The notes beneath the pieces were generated by a model. The model was not told where the DNA came from. It worked only from the letters and a program-made list of their open reading frames with translations, and made no database searches. DNA of 64,000 bases, taken from assembly GCA_039944535.1 (NCBI GenBank), contig JBDUYP010000022.1:691189-755188 (forward strand). Reading direction: 5' to 3'. Both the position numbers and the translations under genes were made by a program. The stretch comes from JAMZMI01 sp039944535 (GTDB lineage: Bacteria; Bacteroidota; Bacteroidia; Cytophagales; Cyclobacteriaceae). Shown here in pieces: positions 24,354 to 35,300 of this stretch. How positions within the stretch are numbered: the first letter of the stretch is position 1; every line of letters starts with the position of its first letter.

Positions 24354-26282
24354 TTGACTAATTTTTATGATCCGCTCGCGGTGCACGTAATCTCCGGTAT
24401 TTCGAAGCTCGATTAGATAGACGCCTTCAGTCCATTTTTCTACTGCAAGATTTTTCTGTACAATTCCAGCCTCGACCGATTGCCCCTGACTGTTATACAC
24501 TCGGTATTCCCACCTACCATTCGGCAAATCAAAGGAGATAAAATCAATTGCAGGATTGGGGTAAACAACTGACTCCTTACCTATAATACGATTTAAGACA
24601 GCACCCACAACGACACTTAAATGCACCGGTGATGCAGCATGATAAAACTCATTCCCGCTTTGCTCAGCAGAAAGCACTGCTTCTCCGACACTATTTACCT
24701 GCAGAAGATTACCCTCTCGAACAGCAAACACTGATCGATTCGAAGAAGAAAAGGTAACTGGCAGCCCCGAACTGGCTGTCGCCACTAGCTGTACTTCAGC
24801 TGAGTTTTCATTGAGTTCGTGATCAAAAGAAAAGTATATGGATTGGCTCGCCTTATCAATAAAAAAGCTCCTTTGCACCTCTTCCGCTGGACTGTATTCA
24901 TCATTTCCTTCCTGAACAGCTCCAACAACTACTTCTCCAGCTCCCTCTATGGAAACTGTATTTCCTTCTATGCTCACCGGCCCTTGAACTACATAAAACA
25001 AAACAGCAAGCCCCGATGTGCTACTGGCCTTCAACTGAAATGGCTCATCTCCATAGGTTTTGTCTAAGACTTCCTCGAATGATATCGCTTGATCCAGCCT
25101 ATCGGAGGGATCCAAAACCTCAAAAATCACACTCTCAGTGGCGGAAAGGTAATTGGCAGACTCTGCCGCAGTTACTGTCAGGGTCACTTCGCCTGTTTCA
25201 CCTGTCAGGGATACCGTGAAAACGTTCGATTCTTTTTCAATTGCAGTGGCAGGACCTGTCACCGTCAGGATAATATCTTCACCCGAACTATTGACGACAC
25301 TCACACTAAAGTCCGCATCGTCTGTCTGTTTATTGGGGATGACAGAAGGCGTAAAGGTGATACTCTGACTTGCCTTATGGATGGCAAAGCTCTGCGTCAC
25401 ACTCAATGCCGGGCTGTAACTCTCATCGCCAGATTGGGTGGCACGGATTTCAGCCATACCTGCTCCGGTAATCGTGACGGTTTCATCAGAAATGGAAATC
25501 GGGCCTTCTATTACCTCAAAATTAACAGGTAGGTCTGAGCTGCTACTCGCTGTGAGGGTAAACGGAGTATCACCGAATGTCTTATCTCCCAACTCTCCAA
25601 AAATAATCGTCTGATCCAGTTTTAACACGTCGAAATCAATCGTTTTAGAAACCGTATCGTAATACCCCGAACCCGGGGCAATAGCGTCCAGAGTTGCTAC
25701 TCCTGCTACTCCATCATTCGAAACCATAAACTGATTAGAGTCATCTATACGCTCAACACTTACCGGACCGGATACCACACTTAGCGAAAGCGTAACCTCC
25801 TCTGCCAAATTGGAACTAAGTGAAATAATAAACGGAGCAGAAAATGCCAGCACATCCACAGGACTTGAAGGGTCTAATTTCAAAACCAGGTTTTCTACGA
25901 GGTAGGGATCAGCATTTTGCCCTTCTTGCCCACCATCGACGAAGGCCAACTCATTAATGGCAGGCACTTCATCATCCAGACTAGAATTATAAAGTCGAAA
26001 ATGAATCGTTTCGCCCGAAACCGAATTGCTGAAAATCGTCAAGAAGGCAACCTTCCGATCCAAAGACGGAATGTATACCTGAGGGGTGGCCACACCTCGC
26101 AGTTCACCATCCACAAAAGCCCCTATCATATCTTGAGATGATTGCAAATAGACCTCATCTACACTCAGGTCAGCAATCACTGTCATGGAATATTGATAGT
26201 CATTCGGATTGACAGACCAACTGGGCTGGGCAAGAATCACACAAGATGAAACCAGAAACAATATGCTTAATAGTATTCTCAT
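24351..26282 (-). CDS. T9SS-sorted surface protein with Ig-like repeats (643 residues)
   Basis: A secreted protein with a signal peptide (1-19, ending ILAQ). Residues 22-130 form a module with SVNPNDYQYSMTV and GAFVDGELRGVA that also occurs twice in the 3690-residue neighbour. About five beta-rich repeats of roughly 80-90 residues follow (140-220, 223-302, 305-390, 397-476, 478-560), marked by recurring GDKTFGDTPF / LDKTYGDEPF, IEGPISI / VQGPVSI, GDESYSPA / GNDEYSPA and KASQSI. A type A T9SS sorting domain (565-643, VVYPNPAIDFISFDLP, WTEGVYLIEL) ends the protein. It is probably a cell-surface or released adhesin-like protein; no catalytic motif is visible. Confidence 0.88.
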   Translation of the reverse strand: MRILLSILFLVSSCVILAQPSWSVNPNDYQYSMTVIADLSVDEVYLQSSQDMIGAFVDGELRGVATPQVYIPSLDRKVAFLTIFSNSVSGETIHFRLYNSSLDDEVPAINELAFVDGGQEGQNADPYLVENLVLKLDPSSPVDVLAFSAPFIISLSSNLAEEVTLSLSVVSGPVSVERIDDSNQFMVSNDGVAGVATLDAIAPGSGYYDTVSKTIDFDVLKLDQTIIFGELGDKTFGDTPFTLTASSSSDLPVNFEVIEGPISISDETVTITGAGMAEIRATQSGDESYSPALSVTQSFAIHKASQSITFTPSVIPNKQTDDADFSVSVVNSSGEDIILTVTGPATAIEKESNVFTVSLTGETGEVTLTVTAAESANYLSATESVIFEVLDPSDRLDQAISFEEVLDKTYGDEPFQLKASSTSGLAVLFYVVQGPVSIEGNTVSIEGAGEVVVGAVQEGNDEYSPAEEVQRSFFIDKASQSIYFSFDHELNENSAEVQLVATASSGLPVTFSSSNRSVFAVREGNLLQVNSVGEAVLSAEQSGNEFYHAASPVHLSVVVGAVLNRIIGKESVVYPNPAIDFISFDLPNGRWEYRVYNSQGQSVEAGIVQKNLAVEKWTEGVYLIELRNTGDYVHRERIIKISQ

Positions 26283-26294
26283 ATCAGTGATATC

Positions 26295-26331
26295 AAAAAA
26301 ATGCTGATATCCATAATCCAGGCATCAGCAT
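26295..26331 (-). terminator. Intrinsic terminator after the giant surface protein gene
   Basis: On the minus strand ATGCTGAT pairs with ATCAGCAT around a 15-base loop and is followed by seven T. It lies 10 bases after the giant gene's stop and just before the start of the next surface protein gene, so the two genes are probably transcribed separately or with read-through control. Confidence 0.7.
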
Positions 26332-26340
26332 CTTAATCGG

Positions 26341-29300
26341 CTATTGTTTTATTAATTTCAGTGAATTACTACCCTTTTCTCCTTCAAAATGAAGAAGGTA
26401 AACACCTGATGATAAATGTCCCAAATCAATCTCCACTTTCTTGTCTTTGGTTTGGAGCATCGGACTAGCTACTACTTTCCCTGAAAGGGTACGAACATTG
26501 AAACTGCTGAAAGGGGTTTCGTCCAACTCGATCGTAAGCACATCCGCTACCGGGTTCGGGTAAATGTTTAACTGATCAAAATCTGAAATAGAAAGTGGTG
26601 CTGCCGTTAAAAAAAATGGAGCATCAAGACGGCCAATTGTATTTTCAGAAGAAAAAGCGACATCAAACTGTCCGTAAAGTTCGGTTTCAATGCCAGAATT
26701 AAATCCTCTAAACGCCAGCTGATCTGCAGCGTGTCCATATACCGTAAGGAAATATCCATGCGTTCCCGTAATCGGGTTGAACTGAGGCTGAGCCACACCG
26801 CGCACTTCGCCACCAGCATAAGCCACCAGCATCTCATACGCCTGATCAGTCTGAATGGTCAGGGTCATATTGTCTTGAAAATGGGTAACTGGAACTTCAA
26901 AAGTTTCGATATTAAGATATTCGAAGTTAGGAGCAGAAACCCGACCAGCAGTCGCCGCAACTTTCGGATATACTATTGACCCGGCATTAGCTGCCCTATA
27001 CAAATACCCGTCTCCCGGAACCATGGTTTCCAAGCTACCTATCCATCCAACACCAGGGCCACCATAGGTCGCAAATTGTCTTTGACTTTTGATCACATCT
27101 CCTATTTGAAGTCCTGTGACGCTTGCCAGAGCCTCATTCACAGGAATCATATTTTGTCCCAGGAAACTCACCCAGTTCCATCCCGCTTGTAATGCAATCG
27201 GGTTAGACGCAGGATCTACTGGCTCTCCTTTCACCTTCAACTTGTCGGAATTCGTCAGTCGGAATTTGTACATTTCTCCAGATTGGATTCCTCCATTGGA
27301 GGTAATCGTGCCCAACCATCCATTTTCTTCGTCATACTGATCAAAGAAGGCGTTGCTCTTAATTTGATCCCCATCAACTGAAGGAAAATTGCTCATAAAA
27401 GTATTGGTGCTGCTCATTTCAGCAGAAGAAAGATTGAACGAAAGCCACTGCCATCCTGAAACCACATCGAAGGCCTGCTCTATATTGGCACCTCCGTCGA
27501 AAACCACCGGATCTGAAATAGAACCATGGAAAGCATCTGCAACGAATGTATCTACGGCCTCATTTGATGCCGAAACAAACGAATGAACGAGCCCCTCGCT
27601 GGCATTCCAGATACGATACTCGATACTTTCACCTTCCAATTCGTTGCTATAGATAGAAACAAAGGTTTGATAATTGTCTTGAGAGGCGGTGTAATTCAAT
27701 GCTGCCACACCTCTGCACTCTCCATCGACAAATGCGGCAATGAGGTCGTCTTCATCTCTGGAGAACTCGCCGTATATTCTGATTCTGCCCAAAACAGACA
27801 TAGAATATTCATAGTCGGCAGGGTTTACGTTCCAGTCCTCCGGTGGTGCCTGATACACATCCAGGTTAAGTATGAGTTTTTCATCGAAACCAAAACTATT
27901 TTCCATCACCACGTCCTCCACATAACTACCGATGTTGGTTGCATCGCTCACCGCAAAGCGAATAGCCTGAGACTCAAGCGGAGCAACAGATCCACTCACA
28001 GGTGATGCTGTGAGCCAACCGGGAAGGTTTGCCAAAGTAAAACTCTCAACATTACCTCCTCTATTATAAATCGTTGCTTCGAAGGTTGCCCCTTCACCAA
28101 GCGGTATTTCCAGGATCTTTTCGTTTTCAACCCAGTTGAGTGTACTTCGATCTACAAATGCAGTCCAGCTCGCTGGCGAAACCATAGCATTGCCATTGAC
28201 ATCTTTCAGGTTTTTCGCAGAAATGGTCAAAATCACATCTTCGATCACCTCCGGATCAACAGCTGGAGAAAGAATCACTTTATCCCCATTGGAGCTGTAA
28301 TTAAATGAAACAGCTTGTGCTGGTCTAGGTAATTTGATAGCTGGTGTATTCTCAATGAATTGACCAACCTGCGTCCCCTGAAGGTCATTTTCGACGGACA
28401 AGTCCGTAGAGGTTTGGTTTTGGGTTTCGACTAGTGCAGATAGCACTCCTCCTCCAATATCCTGATAGCTTTCGAATGGATAATAAAGCACCAGTCCGGT
28501 TTCATTGCCAGTGAGTTTGTTTTGTATATCAGTGTCGATATCGTTGGATCTTCTTGCCAGCGCCCAGACACGAACCTCATCCAGGGCACCTGAGAAATAT
28601 TGATCTGTAACCTCCACAGATCCATTATACCAGCCTCTGGCTCCCAGCAGTAAGGCACTACCGCCAAAACCCTCCACAAGGTCAGCGCTGAATTTACCTA
28701 CCTCTTGGCCATCAATAAAGCAAGTCACATTGCCAACACGATTAACAGAAACCGCAACGTGATGCCAGCTATCATCAAGAATCTCGACTTCAGGTGAAAT
28801 TACTTGTCCATTGGATTTGACGATAAGCTGAGATTGTGAATCAGCCCCTATAGCCCAGCCTGATGTGTTGGTATCTTGCCCATCACCAGTACCATTAGCA
28901 ATGAAAGTAACACTATCGGAAACGGGCGAGCCTTTCACCCAAAACTCAATGGTAAAATCGGAACTATGGCTGAACGCAGGACTTTGTGCCTCCACTCTGG
29001 ACAAACCGTCAAACTGATAAGCAAGTCCCCCCGGCTCAATTGCCCACTGACCATAAACCTGTGCATGTTTGCTACGAACATGATCCAGTGCCACATCTCC
29101 ACTGGCTTCTTCCATCATCCAGTTTCCTACCAATCCCGTTTCATTGGCACTCATACGTTTGGTGGCTACCAAGTTTACTTCAGAGGCAATCAAAGGCTTG
29201 TTCCAAACGCGCAATTCGTGGATATTTCCTTCGAATGAACGCTCATCCCCAAAAGTGGATTTGGCTACAAAGACCCTACCTGAACTCTGGTAGTCCGACT

Positions 29301-32300
29301 CAAAACTATTGTCCACACCAACACTGACTGCATTGTCATAAATAAGGGCATCACCTGCTCCATGATCATACACAAAAGCCAGGTGATGCCACATATTATC
29401 AGTAACACCTGTAATTGCCGTCAATACCTGTCCATCAATGCTCATATAAGGCTGATCGCTGGCATCAAATCCTATGAGGATAGACCGATCGACTGCACCT
29501 CCTTGAGCAAACAAAATCTCTTCGCCTATAGCAGCTCTTTTTACATACATCTCTATGGTAAATGACTTGCGGGTAAAGTCAAGTCCCTTCGGGATTTCCA
29601 TATACTGTGCACCAACTCCTTCAAAATATACACTTGCATTGTGTCGCACTTCTCCCCCATTGAGCACTCCTGTTATTTTGAAATCCGATGGCCGGATCAG
29701 TCCTTCATTAAGGGGTTCATTGAACTGTATGGCGATTTCATCCCCGGCAGAATAAATGCCGTCAGCTGGCTCTGGTGTACCAAAAGGGTGTGGGCTTACT
29801 CTGTCAATGATTCCGCTGTAAATTTCTGATTCGGACTCAGCCAGAGCACAAACGGAAACAACCTGAATGTCATAATTACCATCAGGAAGCTGACTGACAT
29901 CCCAATTATATGTAAAAGAATTACCCGATTTTGGTAATACCGGCATTTCGCTTTCCCAACCCGTGATGGTTGAGTCCCTATACACCGTCTCCAATAAGTT
30001 CCACTCACTATTGCTGCTTTCCTTATAAAGAATTTTGACTTTTTCAAAACCGGTTCCATTCACATCATAACCGCCTACAATGATTGGCATTACATTGTCA
30101 AAAGAATTGTTGGCAGTCCAGTTTTGGTTCGGTGAGGTAATCTCCACATCGGTACAAACCGGCAAAAACTCAATATTGAAACTGACCGTATCAGCAATAA
30201 GCGCATCATTTCCAGTGGGATCATACTGACATGTGGACCTAATAATCACTTTTACATCCTCATAGCTATACTCAAAAGGCCCACGCTCCACAGTCATGAT
30301 TTTTTGGATGGCCCCATTGCCTGGTATGAGGAATTCTCTTCCAGAACTAATATTGGCCCCATCAATTTTTAAAATCAATCCAGGATTGGTCTCATCCAGC
30401 AGCTCTACAGCATAATACTGGGCGTCACCACTCTCACTCTCATTGGCCATCAGCAAGGTGAAGTTTCCTTGCTCTTCGGCTGGAATGTTGAAGATCTGAG
30501 CCTGCTCTGCTCCATTGATCAGCATCGAAGGCTTTTCTCGTTGTAGGGTTGGCTGACTCAGGTAAACTTTACCTGACAGCAAGTCTCCTTTGAGTGCATT
30601 GACATTGGCAATGGACGCTTCCACCTCCTCAATCTCATTGGTTAGATCGGCAACACGCACATCATAGATGGCTATTTCTCTCTGGATAAACGCCACTTTA
30701 CTTGCCAGTCGGTCTATTTGCTGTTGGGTGAAATTGATTGTTTCTGCAATCTCATTAAGAGCCGCCTCATATTCTTCTCTGATGGCATCAGGGTTTGTTG
30801 CCAAAGCTATGAGCCTACTAAAAGAAACAGTTCTTGCCGCTTTCTCCTCGATCTTCTTTTTGATTTGGTTGCCCAAATCCGTCATCTCCTCACTAATCAC
30901 ATTGATCAGCTCGTTTAGCTGAGCAGTACCTGCTACTGTGGCAGCTCTTTTAGTCTTCAGTTCGTCTAGCACCGCTTGCATTTCCGCAAGGTTTCTATCC
31001 AAATACTCCGGTGTAACGTATTGCATCTCAATGGCAGGCTCATGTGGGCAAGTTGTTTGTCCGCCCACGGTTGAGAAGATCGTTCCATTGTTTCCTGCTC
31101 CATCTACAACATTGATACTCAGTGCATCATCTTCATCCGGCTCAGACAAAACGTATCCGGTGGTGATGGTTTGAGAATTTTCTACAGATCGTTTAGAGCT
31201 CGCTTTCACGCCAACTTCAGTATTGGACTCAAGTTTTAATGCCACGACAGCTGTTACATCCAGGTTGGCTCCTATCGTAACTGACGATGATGTTTCGAAC
31301 GAAGTAAAAGATGATTCGGATGAACTACTGGTTTTAGTTCGCTCTAAAGTCACGCCGCTGGCAAGCGAAACATTTTCTGCATTACCAGAATTTGTTGCTT
31401 TCCATTTTTCTATCTCATTGGCTGCCAAAGCTTCTTTCCAGAGCCTGATCTGCTGGTTGACCCATCTCACAGAATCTACCGATGATGGATCATTGTCCCA
31501 GTCAAAAGTGTAGCTTGGGCCGTCAAAATCCTCCTCTTCGGTCTTTATGGCATTGGTAGTGGTGGCATCCGTCCCCCAGACCGGGTCATCATTGTTGGAT
31601 CCAAACATCGCATGATCGGGAGATAGCTTGGAGGTGTACTTTGGATTGAAGAAAAAGTAAGAATCTCTAATATCTTCCAAATCAGGGATCAGCACATTCA
31701 CAATATGACTTTCACTATACACCGCATAGGTTGGAGAACCTTGAGGATGGGTAAAAGTCTGCTGAGTGACGCCAAGCTGGTACTGAGAACCATCGCCGAG
31801 TGTGATCACATCTCCAAAGCAATTACCACCGCAAAGCTCAACAGGGATTGGGTTGACATACAACCCCGTACCCGTGATCAGATTGTTGGTCTTAGTCACA
31901 AAGACATCTGACTTCCCAATTTGTATAGGCTCATCATTTGTACTGATAGTTTCGGTAGTTTCAATTGTTCGGACAAAATCTCCACCAGCGCCAAGTTCAG
32001 AACTGGCTTTGATTCCTGCAGATGCTGTAACCTCGATTTCCACCTCGATGTTGACCCATCCCCAAAGTCCTACTGATGGGTTTCCTCCAAAACCTATGCT
32101 ACCGCTTGTCTCACTGTCTAAAAAACCTCCGGTATAGTACTCCTCTGAAATACTTGAAGAAACCCCAGCTTCGCGATAAGCATAACTGTTGGAACCTGGA
32201 GGATCTCGCAGTACAAACTCTACCGTAGTTGGGCTAAGGCTAATAAAGTTATCACCCACGGCTTTAGCGCCCATCACATAAGCTTTGAAGGTTTCGCCGG

Positions 32301-35300
32301 GAGTTTCTGGCCAGGTAGCTACCTGATTGCCTACGGTGAGTGTAGCACTGATCGACTTGGTGTAGCTCTCGTACTCCAATCCAGACGAAGTTATCTCTGT
32401 GGTATTGGGGTCAGATGGCTTAAAATAATAGACCAACTCCCCACGCTCATCAAGCTCTATAGGCTGACCCGCAGGATACACATTTTTCCCACCATCTTCA
32501 TCAATGAAGTAGCCTTGACCAATACCATTATTGACCAAAATTTGCCCATCGGAAACAGGAACTGAATAGGTAGTTTCATTGTCTTTGTTGACATACAGCT
32601 CGACAGCCCGCATCAAAATTGAATAGTCGCTGCGCGAAAAGAAAGACGGGTATCGCAACTGCGTCAAGTCCACATTAACAACCTCATCTCCAAGATTATA
32701 AGCATAGTTGGATTCGCCTCGGATAGAATCTCCCTCAATACTACTCACTACCAATGAAGGCGCAACTCTATATTCATAATCTTGCCTTACGTTGTATTTT
32801 AATGAGTCAATAATCGTTCCCAGGGTATCATACCGCACAATTGGTTCATTCGTAAGCACATCAATTCCCACTTCGTATTCATTTCCGCTTCCGTCAATGT
32901 ATTTCAGGTAGATCTCTGTGGGAAGCTCATCCGAATAAGTCAAATAATCTGAATAGGTGCCCGGGGTAAAAAAGGTGTGCCCAGGATCTAGCCCATCACA
33001 GCATGAAGTAATTAAATTATCATTTTCTTTTCTTAAATGGTAGATTCCTACCATTCCCGTCTGGTCGAGGGTCCAGGTAAACTCTAACTTATTCTCTTCG
33101 AGTTTAAGTGTGTCCAGCTTGAAGTCTGAAATGACCGTGGTTACATCAGCAATTGGAAATGTCTGCGAAAGCTCAAAACCACTAGCAGAGTCTATTTCTA
33201 CGATCGGCTGGTATGCCGAGGTGTGGCTGAGATCAATTGGTTCAATTTCTGAAGAAGCAATAATTTCTTCGTCATCTGCAGACCATCTGATGCTAGACAT
33301 TGTGTATTTCTTTGGAGGGAGATTGATGTTATATTTCCCTGTCAGGCTGTCCGTAACGACCTCACGAGAAATAAGCCCGTCATCTGAGGTAATGGTAAAA
33401 TATGCTTTACCAATGTTATTGACGATCTCATCCGAGATAAATGGCAGATCTCTTGCGCCCACACTCCCTAATACTGTTCCGACTAGCTTGTGAGTTGTTT
33501 CGTCCCATATTTCCAATCCTGAGACATCCTCCTGAAAATCATGAGTACCTGATGCCGGAAATCGTGCTTCGCTAAACGTGTGTCCAAATTTCCTAAACTC
33601 TAAAAAGTGATGTCCAATTGGCACGTCCACCGAAAAGGCACCATTGGCATCTGTAACGATGGATGCATTGCTGAGCGTCTTCATCTCGGTGACACCATCG
33701 AGCCAGATGCTAACGCCAGCAGAACCTGAAGACATCACACCCCCTTCTTCTGTATTTTCAAAAAGGAACCTGATATTTCCAGACACATTGAACGAAGAGA
33801 TATCTTCAAAATCCACACCATTTTCTACCCCATTACCCTCTCCAAGAAAGATGACTTTACTACCCGGATCAAATTCGTGCACGACACCTCCCAAAGTGAT
33901 GGTTGGTACGATTCGGTAATTCTCTCCGTTTCCCTCATAAGTAACTCCTGCAATGGTGTAATTACCAGTGTCATCGGTGTATCCTGCTATCCCCAGCTGG
34001 GTCACACTTGGTATATCGTCGGACCAGGAGGCACCCATAATCTCTCCATCGTTTTTATAATAGGCAGAACCTTTGTGTGCTGCGTCGTACACATATTTGC
34101 CAGCACCTTCAAAAATTTTCCAATAAGCTACCAGACCCTCCGCATCCGTAACAGTACTGCGACCGTATTCTCGCTTTACTTCATTGGCAGAAAGCGCTCT
34201 ATTGTAAATACGGATTTCGTCCATATGCCCCTGAAAGTTGTACCCGGGGCTGTGATATTTTCCAATCAGAAAATCCCATTCTGACTTGTTGATAATCCGG
34301 CGACCTTCAGGCACGATGGTAGGAGAACCTGTATTTACACCGTTGATGTACAAGTTCAATTCTCCTGTTGTAGATCTATAGGTACACATGAGGTTTACCC
34401 AATTTCCAACTTTGAAATCAGCAGATGGGATCTGAACTACGTGCGCTGTTTGATCTACGGTATCTCTTATAAACATGAAGGCCTCTGACCCATTAAACTC
34501 CAGGCCATAACTGCCATGCTTAAAGAGCATCACATTTGGCGACAAGTTCTCAGGTTTGATCCAGGCAGATAACGTCAGTGCTGTATCCACCATCAACACC
34601 TCAGAATTGGGAACCGAGATGTGGTCTGTTCCATCAAAATAGAGTGATTTACCTGTTTGATTCCCATCTTTTTCAGCAATAACCTTTACGTCTGGCACAG
34701 GGATACCGCCTGAATAAGTGATATTACCGTTGACCACAGCAGCAGGACTTCTCAGCCCCACATTGTAAGCCACCCCTTTCTCTGGTAGCAAAGCCTCAAT
34801 ATCCAATTCACCCTCAAGCGCATCAACAGGATATGAGAGTGTGGTTTGGATACCGCAATCATTTTCGACCACACGTTCGGCCACCACAAAATATTCGTAA
34901 ATAACACCAGCGTCACCTCTTTCGTGAAACCACGAACGAGTATCCCTATCTACGGTTTGGAGTAAAACCGGAGTTATGTCTGTCCCCAATTCTCTTCCAA
35001 AAATCTTGTAACGAGTTGCAAAAGCCTCGTTGAATCCGGTGGTCTCCCAGAACAATTCTGTGCGATCAGAAAAATACCCTTTGGAAGTTTTTAGCCCCGC
35101 CTTGTTGATCACAAGAGAAATATCCACCGTGTCTCCAGTATGCGTATGTACACTGGTAAAAGTTCCTTCAAACCCGCATATATCATCTACGGCCGTCATT
35201 TGATAGTAATAGACTTTTCCGGCTTCTATTTCATGATTATCAATATAGCTTCTCTGGTCTCCTTCTACTTCAGCCACGGTCGTAAAGCCACTGTTGTCAT

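Noticed and set aside
25089..25532. A 147-residue plus-strand open frame within the 643-residue surface protein
   Set aside because: It is antisense to strongly repeated coding sequence and shows no family features.
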